Origin: Calendula officinalis
Lineage: Eukaryota > Streptophyta > Magnoliopsida > Asterales > Asteraceae
Reading direction: 5' to 3'
Assembly (NCBI GenBank): GCA_963853835.1
Contig: OY970823.1
Location: 2,436,001 to 2,500,000 of the forward strand
DNA length: 64,000 nt
Both the position numbers and the translations under genes were made by a program. The notes beneath the pieces were generated by a model, which was given only the letters and a program-made list of their open reading frames with translations, did no database searches and was not told where the DNA came from. Positions 47,391 through 60,021 of the stretch are shown one piece after another. Numbering within the stretch: position 1 is the stretch's first letter; every line of letters begins with the position of its first letter.

Positions 47391-49525
47391 TTAGTTGATC
47401 ATAAGTTGTTCTTGAGTATTTGCATGATCCGAAATGGATGAATCATGATGATGAGTTGCACTATTTGATCCGTTTTCCGTCTTCTTGTGCATGTTTTGTT
47501 GGTAATACATCTGTTTAAGCCTCTCTACTTCTCCTTTCAATGCCTCTTGATGAGCTGCATTCATAAACAAAAATAACTACTTCAATTTCCTACGTCCAAA
47601 ATCGACTTTTTGTCATCTATACGTTAAAAAATACGCATTTTAAGAAAAATATGGATCATAAAAACGGGTATATACTTACAGTCGCTCATGAACAATTATT
47701 GTAACGGTTTTATATAGATCATAATGTCATGGATCTACTTGGGTATCAATCTTTCTGCCGTGAGGATAAAGTCATTCTACTCTAAATCTGTTTTAAACTT
47801 TTTTAAAAGAAAACTATTCCCTAAGGTTAAGTGGCCGAGTTTATGTTTATGATATACGCGATCTAACTGTTTTCATGATTGTTTTAAAATATTTCCATCC
47901 CTATCCGGTAAATATTTAGTTAGGAAAGAATATTTAAACCTGATAAGAAATATATTCAAGCAACCCTTACTATTTATTATAATGTTATAAATTGATGATA
48001 AAGGTTGTACTATATAAAATAAATATCATGTTTGTGTATATTAAATACACACTAGTTGGATGATATGGCAGCCTGTTTGTGTATATTAAATATTGGATAG
48101 GGTATCAGAATGTATCATGGGAGTAACATGCAATGCATGACAATATGCACTTTAAACTTTATATATTATATTTCAAGATTTATAAATATTAAACAAACAA
48201 TATAAACTCTTATATCTTTATGTGTGATTTATATTTTACATAAAACTGCAGTCTTTTATCTTCTCAATCTAAATTTAGAAACCTAGTTTTTTTAGTGCTT
48301 TCTAGATCATAAAAAAAGTCAGTTGTAATACTATTTAAAATATTATTAATCGTATAACTAAAAAATACACATTACTAATTCTCATAGATGTATCATATAA
48401 GGTAACCGTTAATTAGTACCTTAGGTTGACTGATTAAATTTCATCTTAATATATTAAGATTATAAGAGTAAATTATGTGAGAAAACATGATCAAATTAAT
48501 AAGCAAGGGTACTTTTAATAGTACTCAATCGATAAATTTGTCAAATTCAAGGGTACTATCACGTACCTTTAATAGTATGGGATAAATTGAGGTACTAAAA
48601 TTTTGAAATAAAAACTATATATTTATAAGAATGAATTGAAATAGAAAGCACAAACCATCTTTAAAGATTTTGTCTTGTGAGAGAGCGGCAATTCTTTGCT
48701 TGAGGAGACTATTGTCCACATTTAGAACCAATCTTTGATGATCCAGATATGCGACCCTTGGTGACAGCACTGATACCTCTGCCTTCATTTTTTTAATTAA
48801 ATTAATAAATACATTAATTGCATATTAATTAATATATATGGTTATAATTCAGTAGAAGACAATTACATACTTGTAAAGAATTGACACTGCGTTCTAGCTC
48901 TGATATGTATTGCAGTTTCCTCACTCGTGATCGTTGAGCAGATTGCCGGTTTGCCAGAATTCTGTAAAAAGACTTCAAAATTAGTTTTTTAATATAAAAT
49001 AATATAAATATATAATAGAGTGTACCTTTTTATCCTCTTGGGATCAAAAATCTTGTCATTTGTATTATCCATAATTGTCGCATGGGCATTGAATTGTGTT
49101 TCCGATTTCCACGAGCTCTCCTCTTCCTCGATCTGCTGCTGTTCATTCAGGCTGTTATGATCGGACGGTGAGGAAGGGTTTGAGCACGAAACCGTAGTTC
49201 CTGTTTCATCGTCAATAAACATGTTCATGAACTGTTCTTCATCAAAACGGTCGAAATCTGTGGGGCCATTGCCGCCGCTTCTCGACCCTGGTGCAGATAA
49301 TCTCCGGCAGCTGTCATCAGCCATCATCGGGAAGGCTGCAGAGTCACTGACAGATCGGCGGTGGGAGCCACGTTTGGTTGATGAGAAGTCGAGGAAATCA
49401 TCCACCCATGAAGGATCCATCTGGGTGGTGGGTGGTGGCAATTGGTCGGCGGAAGGTGGTTTTTGGTGTTGGTGGTGGTAATTCTCCGGCCAGGTTTGTG
49501 GGACTTTTGGAGGCAGATGTGCCAT
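47391..49525 (-). CDS. bZIP34/61: bZIP transcription factor, group E (bZIP34/bZIP61-like)
   Basis: Exons 49525-49026, 48961-48871, 48782-48656 and 47554-47391 (500+91+127+164 nt, phases agree) give 293 aa. All three introns are GT-AG. N-terminus MAHLPPKVPQTWPE and the block SWVDDFLDFSSTKRGSHRRSV are group E hallmarks; RRSVSD is a likely phosphorylation/14-3-3 type site. FDRFDEEQFMNMF is also conserved, followed by an acidic Ser/Glu region. The basic region has N171-x7-R179 (NRQSAQRSR), followed by RKLQYISELERSV. The zipper starts at about residue 187 and contains a proline (VLSPRVAYLDHQRL) in its third heptad. In Arabidopsis bZIP34/61 that proline is reported to hinder homodimers and favour partners such as VIP1-type bZIPs. 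Arabidopsis bZIP34 acts in pollen development. The role here is inferred by family. Gene appears intact. Confidence 0.95.
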
Positions 49526-49679
49526 TTTCTCTCCGTTGAAATATAGAGGTAAGCAATAACCAAAGAGACACTAATTATGTATAATTATATATACAGTAAT
49601 ACAGACACTAAATGTTCCCCATGTGTATATGTTTCTTTAATACTTCGTAGTATTATTTTATGTTATCGTTAGACAAATG
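49526..49679 (-). promoter_or_regulatory. bZIP proximal promoter and 5' UTR
   Basis: AT-rich 150 bp upstream of the bZIP ATG. TATATATAC-type sequence near 49590 on either strand could serve as TATA. The transposon at 49680 begins directly behind. Confidence 0.35.
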
Positions 49680-50215
49680 TTAAAGGAGATTTATTTTTTA
49701 CGAAATCCCGAGCAACAAATATCAACTATTAATCAATTAAATTTAATGGTCAAGATTAATTACATATTTTATACTTGAAGGATATTTTGGTCATTTGGCA
49801 CTTAATTTTTTTTTTATATATATTTTTTTATTTTAAATTTATTTTATTATTTTTTTTGTTAAAAAACAATATTTATTTGATAATTACATGTAGTTTTTAA
49901 TCACATGTGATTTTAGTGTAAAATCACATGTGATTGTATATTGAATCATATTTGATCGATGTTTAGTTCAATCATGATTCAGTACACAATCCTATGTGAT
50001 TCATTACACAATCACATGTGATTCAATATTCAATCACATTATGTATTATTAACGAAAAATAATAATTTTTAAAAAAAAAATAATTCTAAAATAAAAAATA
50101 AAAAATAAAAAATAAAAAATTATTTTATTTTTTAAAAAATTCCAAAATACCCCTTTATGTATAAAAATTTAATTAATCTTGACCATTAGATCTTCTACCT
50201 TGCTATATGGCGAAC
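49680..50215. mobile_element. foldback MITE with TCACATGTGA palindromes
   Basis: Inverted ends of about 50 bp: ATTTAATGGTCAAGATTAATTA (about 49741-49762) with GGATATTTTGG, mirrored by CCAAAATACCCC ... TTAATTAATCTTGACCATTAGAT (50141-50193). Exact termini and target duplication not fixed. The core has three perfect TCACATGTGA palindromes (49901-49910, 49924-49933, 50012-50021) and degenerate ones. It lies 150-700 bp upstream of the bZIP start codon. Confidence 0.7.
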
Positions 50216-50689
50216 CCAATCGTCCCCTTTCAGCTACCTCGTTCCCTGCATATCCTCTACCTTGCTAGATTATCACATAATATATTCAATTATCATCATC
50301 AAAGTTCATAATTTCCAAGCAATAAAGCAGAACTACTCTCTATTCATATTCATATCAATCAAAATAAACGTAAACAAAATGATTGCAAAATATTTTGCAG
50401 AATTAAGAAAAGAAATCAACTTAATGAAATATTGCACTTGTTCTTTTATTCTCCTTTGGTTCAGTGTTGATTTGCACCAATTATCTTTGCTCTAGCTTCA
50501 TTCCACCATGAAGTTGCCTCCTTAGCCTATCTAGACTCCCAAATGAAGCCACACGAACTATTGCATGTACTAGTCGAGCTCCTGTTGGAATTTAAATATC
50601 AGATTCAGTTGTATTATTTTTGTATAACTTAAATATAAAACTTAGGTTATAATTGTTGGAAAAATTTGTAATAAAATGATTTTTCACCA
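50216..50689. other. unassigned sequence with a weak coding-like patch
   Basis: Mostly AT-rich. On the minus strand about 50470-50590 reads GARLVHAIVRVASFGSLDRL in one frame and AKEATSWWNEARAKIIGA in another, which looks like a frameshifted fragment of a real or retrotransposon protein. I cannot name it. Confidence 0.25.
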
Positions 50690-50694
50690 ACTTT

Positions 50695-51347
<653 letters not shown>

Positions 51348-51359
51348 ATATAGTTATTG

Positions 51360-54300
51360 GTTGGTAGCTTTGTGTTCTCCTTTGTGAAAGCTATGCAACG
51401 GTATAAAGCATGTCCAAAGTAGAGTTGTGGTGAATGAGATATCGACTCTCAAAGTAGGCAAATAATTTGGACTGAGTGGCCCCAAATGGCTTGTACTAAT
51501 GTACGCCCTACGTGAGACAAAATAGTCTCGTGAGATATATGGATTTTCGACCCATTCTCAAATATAATAAAAGTCATATTCATTACTTTTCTTTAATCAT
51601 GTATTACTTATTAACTCGTGATCTTATCATTTTTTATACATATATACTAGTAAGCTAACCATAAGCTTACTCTTATCAAAATCACATACTTGTAAGCTAA
51701 CTTGTGCTTACACATACTTTATCACATACGCTACGGACCACTCTGAAGAAAACTCCCCCGATGTGGGTTATCTAGGTAAACTTCCCCGTTTCCTGGTTAT
51801 CTATTGCTCCCCCGATTTCCGGGTTATCTGAAACTCCCCCGCTTTTCGGGTTATCTATTTCTCGACACACTACCCTTGCGCAAGGTGGTACCGCCCCAAG
51901 TAGGTGTCACTAACTCCCCCAACTTGTGTGGGTTATCTATGATCCGGATCCTTTTCTCAACACATATTGAAATCATCAAATACGAGCCTATGCCCCAATA
52001 ATACATACTCAAACATAAATTAGAATACAACTATTTTAATTATCATATTATTCTCGTTTCTTATTAAATTTCAATATTGACTTTACCAAGTCCTTTATTA
52101 AATAAAACATATTTATCATTTATCAAAATCATATTACTTTAACTTCACTTTGACTAGAATACAAATCTATTTCTAGTCACTTTATATTTATTTCTCCTAG
52201 CAATTCAATCACTACTCTTATTAGTATAATATACTAATCAATACTTGATACTTGATAATCATTGTTATTAGCTTTATTAATACATATTACTAATAAGTCA
52301 AATATCATACTTTCTTAATCATTACTCTTAGTCAAACATCATACTAATAAAGAATTATTAATTACTTATTAATTACTTTTCATTATCATAATCTCTTTCA
52401 AAAATCATTAGTCATTTAGACATACTTAAATAGTCTATTACTTGCATTCTCTTATCATTTTAATCATATCTTTATTAAAAACATTTATTAATAAAGACTC
52501 ATGAAACATCATAGTTTTCAAAACCATTTGCTATGTACTCAGTAAAAGCCTCATGTACTCACCTTAGCCAAGCTAACTCCAAATCATGTCCATTGACACG
52601 AATCCTTGCTTTCCAAATTGTGCAATGTCACCAATCTTTAGGTCTTCTTGACCTACCATTAATATCATCATAAAATCTAGTTATTATCCATAACTAGTCA
52701 CCAATAACTTCATAACAACCTTCTTAACCACCAAGTTCATCCAACTTGGTGGAACCCAAAACCCTAGTTCAAGATTTCCATCAACAAAACCCAAATCTAA
52801 CAAGAACACAAGGTTCTTAAGCTTACAAAGAGTGTTCTACACTCATCTTAGTCATCTTCCCCAAAGATAACTTGGTAGGTTACCCAAACCATCATTTTTC
52901 CCCAAATAAAGTTCATAACTAGCTAGATAATCATCAAATCCATGTTATGAACACATTTTCCTTGACAATAAGTTGTAGATCTAAGTTATATAAACCCAAT
53001 TTCATCACCCATTACAAACCCTCCAACTAGGGTTTGCATACTTCACCATTTTCACCCAAAAACATCATCCATAACTAAAAGGAGTAGAGATTTACCTTAT
53101 ATTTCAACAATGGAGTGAGAATATTCAAGATTGAGTGTGAAAATCGGTTCCAATGGCCTCCTTACACTCAAAATCGTATACTCACACTTGGGAGGAAGTT
53201 CTTGGGTTTGGAAATGAGAGAAATGACAAAAACCCGATTTTATGCTGTTCCAGCCATCCTCGAGTCGAGATCTCGACTCGAGCCAAACACGAGGATTCCT
53301 GCACACTTGCAAAGTTGTTGTTTTGTTACTCGCGCCCAATCTCGGCGCGAGCCCGGCGCGAGCCTTCCAGATTTCACCAAATTTGATCTTTTCTTCTCGA
53401 ATGCTAACTAGGTTCGACCCGTTTGCGATCCCGATGATCACAACCACTTATAAACACATTTGACATCGTTAAAATCCCTTTTAAACCTTCACAAACCATC
53501 ATAACATCCAATGCTTGCTAAATTGTAATCGTACTTATAATAATTTCACCAAAATACTTAATATATAATTATTCTAAAATTCGGGTCGTTACAATACACT
53601 TTACTAGGTTACTTATCTAATAAAGACTCGTTTAACAATTCAAAAGTTATTTCATATGTACTCAGTAAAAGCCACATGTACTCACCTTCGCAAGCACTCC
53701 AAAATTGTGTTAGCAAACACAAATCCTTACTCCTTAGTTAAAGGAGTATCTCAAACATTTAGGCGTTCTTGACCTATCATCAATATAATCACAAAAATCT
53801 AGTTATTATCCATAACTAGTCACTAATTAATCCATAACAACATTCCTAACCACCAAGTTCATTCAACTTGGTGGAATCTCAAACCCTAGTTCAAGATTTT
53901 AATCATAAATTGCCAAATCTAACAAGTACACCATATTAATAAGCTTATCATGAGTGTTCTTCACTCATTTTAGTCATCTTTCCCAAAGATGACTTGGTAG
54001 GTTATCCAAACCACCATTTTCCCCAAATAAAGTTCACAAACAAGATAGATAACCATGGAAATCAAGAACTTTTACCTTAGATGTTTAAATTCTCAAAGAT
54101 GATGAAGATTTGAGCTCAAGAACACCAAAAATGACCCCCATCTCTCTCTAAAAAATGACTGATAGGGTTGTAGGGGTGAATGAGCCTAAACCCAAGTCTA
54201 AACCCCGTTTTTATACTGCCCAGATATAGTTCGCGCTGCAATTTCTGGGCACGATAATTAGCGTCCACTATTTCGGGTCACTGTTGGTTTCGGTAGCGTT

Positions 54301-54526
54301 TTCGCGCCGTGAACTCCAGTTCGCGCCGCGATCCCTCTCCAGCAGATTTTCTCCATTTTCAAGGTTGACGATTCTCAAGTTTTTACTCATTTCCAAATAA
54401 CACAAGTCTTACACGTTCAATACTCAACATAACATAACAATAAACGTATTGTAACATATATAACTTAATTCGTATAAATGAAAAATAAATAATACGAATA
54501 CGAATATAAAAACTACGGTCGTTACA
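51360..54526 (-). mobile_element. nested gypsy-type LTRs, minus orientation
   Basis: An LTR starts at 54526 (minus strand TGTAACGACCG). A second starts at 53593 (TGTAACGACCCG) inside it; both contain AAGGTGAGTACATG/CTTTTACTGAGTAC-type motifs at matching distances (about 52540-52560 and 53660-53690). TATA-like ATAAAAWCGGG follows palindrome clusters at 53240-53360 and 54210-54340. 51730-51950 is a tandem array of CTCCCCC...GGGTTATCT units. The far ends are not visible; they seem to be lost in the microsatellite/MITE region to the left. Confidence 0.65.
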
Positions 54527-54595
54527 ACTATCTACCCCTTAAGAGGATTCCGTCCTCGGAATCGTATCATAATCCACAACGCGTTCCTGACAAAC
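54527..54595 (-). pseudogene. 3' edge of a gypsy element (end of pol, polypurine tract)
   Basis: Next to the LTR start at 54526 the minus strand reads ATTCCGAGGACGGAATCCTCTTAAGGGG, which fits the very end of a gypsy pol frame followed by an A/G tract (54533-54541). This marks the 54526 LTR as a 3' LTR. The rest of the element is missing; copia D begins at about 54596. Confidence 0.5.
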
Positions 54596-54960
54596 TAGTA
54601 TGCTGACGGAATATGCAACACCCGCAAATGACCAATCGCAACGCATTCCCTGACAAAAGGTAAATCAATTTACACATGTTGGTTCTTTGGTGTTGAACTG
54701 GGTTAGAAGCCAGCTAAACTGCATTTACATTATCACAAAAAACAACTGCAGACCATGACAAAGGACAATGTAACTCAAGAAGGAGGTTCTGAAGCCAAGC
54801 GGATTCAGCGACAGCGTTAGCGACACCCCGATATTCAGCCTCAGCGCTGGACCGTGACACAACATGTTGTCTTTTGGATGACCAAGAAACAAGGTTGTCA
54901 CCGAGAGAGACGCAGAAACCAAAGGTGGACCGACTGGTTTCTAGGACAACCGGCCCAATC
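54596..54960 (-). pseudogene. copia D RNase H, C-terminal part
   Basis: Minus-strand frame: FGFCVSLGDNLVSWSSKRQH, SRSSAEAEYRGVANAVAES, LLLELHCPLSW, VFCDNVNAV, then degraded sequence with stops. The upstream part of RNase H is separated by the solo LTR at 54961-55796. Confidence 0.85.
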
Positions 54961-55796
54961 TGTGACAACTCGATATTTCCGGTATGTAATCTCATTTCAT
55001 TTCTAGAACTTTCCTTTTTTAGAAAGTTTCTATATTTAGACATTTCTATTTTTGGCATCCAAACACACAACAAAACATCTATTTTTACACCATACATTAG
55101 TGTTTGACTATTTTAATCAACGCATCATTATTATTTTCTTATGGTGACACAATTGAGCTAAAACATACTTGAAATAGAAACTTTTATCGGTTACGCAACA
55201 AACGAATTTATTTAATTAAACGTGACTCGAATGACATCGAACCATTGACCGACCACCTAAGTGGCCGGCCAAAGCCCTTGCTTGTGAACCACTCCACTCG
55301 GCCGAACCTTTATACTTTTTCAATTACACTTTACTTTTCATACTTACTTCTCATATCATTTGAGTGTTGAACCTTATACTTTTTCATTCATAAACTATTT
55401 TCATAACAAACATTTAGGGTAGCAAACACTTTACTTTTCATACAACATTAACCCTGTGGATTCACTCAACATTATTTGTTGACCCTTTTATATTTATGTT
55501 TTTTCCAGGTGATTAGGTGCAGTGGAACTGGGGGATATGAGTAGCGAGATTGTCGCGAGCCATGAATAGAACATTAAGTTTACGAACAATCATTTCATTT
55601 TCAAATAATTTCTATTTTAGGAAACTTGCTATTTTTGGGAACTTTCTATTTTTATAAATTGAAATTAATTTTATTTTTCGTTATTGCGTGCTTGTTTGTT
55701 TACTTAATTTTTGCTATGTAATCATGAACGTTACACCTCCGTTCTTCCGCAAAACATTTTAAATGAAGTAATACTCATTTTTGGACGGGTGTGACA
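54961..55796 (+). mobile_element. solo LTR, short relative of the 34507 gypsy LTR
   Basis: 836 bp, TGTGACAACTCG...GGGTGTGACA, with exact target duplication CAATC (54956-54960 and 55797-55801) in copia D RNase H. Its first 350 bp match 34507-34855 and its last 500 bp match about 36590-37086. The 1.7 kb between is missing, so it is an internal-deletion form. Confidence 0.92.
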
Positions 55797-56790
55797 CAAT
55801 CAGAAATAGTATAAGCAACCAAACGCTCGATAGGAGACGCACGAACTTGACGACTATGCGTCAGAGTGCCTTTGAGGTACCAAGAATGAGTTTTAAGGAA
55901 TTCATGTGCGGATCTCGAGGATCATGCATGTAGAGGCAGGCCTGTTGAACAACATACGCTATATCAGGACGTGTGAACGTGAGATACTGCAAAGCACCGG
56001 CAAGACTCCGATACATGGTCGGGTCTGGAACCGAGGTACCAATGGAAGGCAATTTCGAGCATGTGTCTGCCAGAGTATTGCAAACATTGCATGTGAACAT
56101 GTCAGCTCGAGCAAGAATCTCGCGAGCAAACGTAGACTGAGACAGGAAAAGCCCAGTGGTCGAGCGAGAGGCAGCAATCCCAAGAAAATAGGACAATGAC
56201 CCAAAATCTGTCATGAAAAGCTCAGAGGACAGACGAAAAATTATATGATCCACAAGCGACGGTGAAGATGCAGTTAAGATGATGTCATCCACATTCAACA
56301 GAAGATATGTAGTTTCGGAGCCGCGGGGGAACGTAAACAAAGAAATATCCGATTTGCTACTGAAAAAATCCAAGAGAGGAAATTAAGACCGCAAATCGAT
56401 GATACCAGGCTCGAGGGGCTTGCTTGAGGCGATAAAGGGCTTTACGCAAACGACATACATGGTTTGAAAAAGACGGGTTCACATATCAGGGAGGTTTTTT
56501 CATATAAACCTCTTCACTGAGATCACCGTTGAGGAAAGCATTTTGGCGTCCAACTGATGAATCGGCCAATGCTGTGAGATTGCAATGCTAAGAACGGTGC
56601 GGATAGTGACAGGTTTGACAACTGGACTTAACATCTCATCAAAATCGAGACCCGGTTGTTTCGAAAAACCCTGAGCTACAAGACGACCTTTGTATCGATC
56701 AAGGCGCCCTGGCTGTCAAACTTGTGACGATAGAGCCAACGACATCCAACAATGTCAGCATGTGTAGGACGAGGGACGAGATCCAGGTTT
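55797..56790 (-). pseudogene. copia D RT
   Basis: Minus-strand pieces: TYLLLNVDDIILTASSPSLV (Y-x-D-D changed to N-V-D-D), IIFRLSSELFMTDFGSLSYFLGI, MYRSLAGALQYLTFTRPDIAYVVQQ, plus an N-terminal part around 56400-56700 with stops. Dead. Confidence 0.85.
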
Positions 56791-58157
56791 TGTTGCAGAG
56801 TAGAGCGGACATCTCCGAGTACATCGCTGCTTTCCAATTGGGGTCACACATTGCTTGAGCTGTGGATGCCGATGACGGGGATGTTGAAGAGGTAGTAGAA
56901 AGGTTGAGCAATTGACGAGGATTGAGAGATCGTGTTTGTGATCGAGTGGTCATGGGGTGACAAGTGGTGGCAGGAACTGATGGAGCGATTGAGGTTGTTG
57001 AAGGCGGATGCACACCTGAAGAAGGTGGGGTAGCTACGGTGGGTGGAGCAACACTAGCGTCGTCGTTAGTTGAAGAGGAAGTGCGACCATGGGGGACTGA
57101 TGCAGGGGTGGGACTCGACTGCGGGGGAGTAACCGATGTGCCGGTGGTGACCGGAGCGGAGCCAACGACAGGAGGGGTCAGTGGTGTGACCGCACTGATA
57201 AGTGTGGTGGTCGTATGAGAGGTACCAGGTGGACTGTCCACTGGGATAAGCATGGCATCATCAACCGAGAAGACCTCATACTCTTCGGGAGTAGGAGGAG
57301 TTTGAAACGACGTGTACGGAAATATGTCTTCGATGAACCTAACATGACGAGAGAGGATGACCTTGTTTGTGTGAAGATCATAACAACGGTGCCCACGGTG
57401 ATCAAGGGAAGGCCCTAAGAAGAAAGAAGCAGACGATCTAGGTGCAAGTTTGTGTGTGGCAGTGGAGGAGAGGTTAGGATAACATAGACATCCAAACACA
57501 CGAAGGTGTGAATAAGTTGGAAAAATTCCATACCAAACCTCGAACGATGTGCTATTTTGGAGAGTGGTGGTGGGATTAAGGTTAAGTGTGTGTGCGGCCA
57601 TATGAAGGACTTCGGCCCAAAATGAGATGGGTAATGATGCCTGAAAAAGTAAAGTCCGAATGCTGTTTGTGAGGGTGCGAATTGTTCGTTCTGCTTTTAC
57701 ATTTTGTTGAGAGGTGTAAGGACATGAAAAACGAATTTTTATACCATTAGTTTGGAAAAGATTTAAAAATGAAGCATTGTGAAATTCACGACCATTATCA
57801 CACTAAAACGACTGGATATCAGTTTTGAACTGTTTTTGAACATACGCACGAAATGTAGTGAAAGTACCGAAGACCTCAGAATTTGCACGCAACAGAAATA
57901 TTCACAAAAAAATGAGAGAAGTCATGCAAAAAGAGCACAAAATATATAAAACCACTAATACTAACAACCGGAGATGTCCAATCATCCGAATGCACAAGTT
58001 CAAACAACCTAGAAGTTCTAGAAACATGAGAATTAAATGGAAGGCGACAATGTTTACCAAGTTGACAACCATGACAATTAGATAACACATTATTAGAACA
58101 GGAAATGAAATTGCGACTGGTCAAAAATTTGAAAATAGAGGTGCCCGGATGACACAA
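56791..58157 (-). pseudogene. copia D integrase and linker
   Basis: Minus-strand: NCHGCQLGKHCRLPF and ELVHSDDWTSPV (integrase start; usual Cys replaced by Ser), then degraded core (57700-57900), then AAHTLNLNPTTTLQNSTSF, HLRVFGCLCYPNLSS, GHRCYDLHTNKVILSRHVRF, a Thr/Ser/Pro-rich linker, and DPNWKAAMYSEMSAL at the RT boundary. Confidence 0.85.
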
Positions 58158-58315
58158 CTATCGATGCCATGTATGGGAGGACACGACAAAGAGTGTTGTG
58201 GCAGTCTAGTGCGAAGAAGTAGGGAGAATGGGGTAAAGGTCACTAACGCTATCACTCCTTTGGAGATGTTCACTAGTGTCAAATGTTTTTACAATAAAAC
58301 CAAAAAGGTCATATT
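58158..58315 (-). pseudogene. copia D GAG-pre-integrase segment, left of LTR insertion
   Basis: Minus-strand translation contains FGFIVKTFDTSEHLQR and SDLYPILPTSS, typical of the segment between protease and integrase. It joins the 63831-64000 piece once the inserted LTRs and their ATATT duplication are discounted. Confidence 0.8.
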
Positions 58316-60021
58316 TGTAACATCCTAAAACATGCCTAGTCGTTTAGGTATATATTGATATTGGATAAATATATATTTGTCCTTATGTGGAATGAAATGG
58401 TTAAATGTTAAATGAATTGTTTGACCCTTTATCCTTTTGTGATATTTTAATCAAGGGATTAAAATATCCGGTTTCTTAAATGTTTAAATGATTTTATGAT
58501 ATTTATATTTATAGATTCTCTTTGAATTTCGTTTCCGAAAATGTATTCGTTTTTTAAAACAGAGTTCGTTTGGTATTTTAAATAAATTAGCTACGAACCG
58601 GACCTTTTATATTGTATTGTTAAAAGTGGAACAATCAACCAAAAGTGGGGGCCCCCTAGTGTGTTCGGCAGCCAAGGGACGGGACACCCTTTTTCCCTTT
58701 TTCTTCTTCCTTCTTGACTTGTTATCTTATCCATCTTCTTTCCAAAGAAAACCCCAAACTCTCTCAAGAAACCTCATCTTGTGTTCTTGCCATTTTGAAT
58801 ACTTGTAGCTTCCTTTTTCTTGATTTCTTGCTTGGATCTTGATTTAAGCAAGCCCTTGGGTAAGCTTTTATTCTTGCATCTTGTTGTTAAGTTTCTTGAA
58901 AGTTCATGAACTATGGTTTTATGTTAGATGATGATTTTTGTTAAATATTGTTGTGGTTTGATTTACATGCTAAATGGAATTTCTTATATGCTTTTATATA
59001 GTGAAATCATGTTCTTGGTGAAAGATCCATAAATTACTATTGTAGGTGAATTTGGAGAAGAAAGTGGGTTTTTACCAAAATAGTTAGATCTTGGTTTTTG
59101 GTGGTTTTTGTTGTTAGTTTAGGGTAAACTAATATGTTGAAAATATTAAATGTAATTTTGTGGATTATGACTTGATTAGGTGAAATTGTTAATTAAAAGG
59201 TTGTATGTAATTTATGTCTACATTATGAACTTGTAATTGTGTTGGTGTGACTAGTTGGGCTAAAGTGTCATTTATATGTTTTATGGATTTTATGTCTAGT
59301 TATATTACAATGACATGTTAAATATGTTAGTTGTATTAAACCAAGTATTGGTGGATTTGGAGTAGTTAACTAGCTAGTGTTTGGCTAATTGGGTCAAAAG
59401 AGGAACTATGAATTTTAGGAAGTAAATTACTTGGACTTTCGGTAGTTATGAACTTGGTGAATGGTTTGAATGATTATAACTTTTTAATTGTAGTGAATGT
59501 GTGCTAGATGGTGGAGTTTTGAAAGTGTTATAGTTATATTCAGGTTTTGACCCGTTTAGGCCAACTAGTTGTGAAAATTTGATCAATGGTCATAGATGAC
59601 CCAATATTATGTTGGTAACTTTAGATTAGTTGTAAATGCCATAAAATGTGTATTTTATGAGTCTTGTATCGTTAATTGTTAAGTTTGACGATTGTGACAA
59701 TTCGGTGAGTTTGTTACTAATTCGGTATACTTGTTACAAGAACCGAGGAGGAGACTCGGTGATATTAGCTCACTGAGTTGCGGGATTGAAGGTTACGGTG
59801 AGTGGATTCAATCTCCAACTTGTGTTTCGCTTACAATCGGTTTGGTATTGCATGCTTGTGGAAAAAATGCAGGAAACAGGGTTATGGCAAGAGTTCATGT
59901 TCGTGAACTTTGGGCAGCGGGTTTCCGGGTCTTTTTTCGGGCGCGAACTTTTAATAGCTTGATTGTTTGGTACCTATTTTATTGTGTTAAGCAAAATAGG
60001 TTATGTGCACATATGTGAAGA

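Noticed and set aside
56964..57218. Val/Gly-rich plus-strand frame
   Set aside because: Antisense of the Thr/Ser/Pro linker in copia D pol.
59731..60018. 95-codon plus-strand frame
   Set aside because: Lies inside the 58316 solo LTR, no family resemblance, and ends at the inner LTR insertion site.
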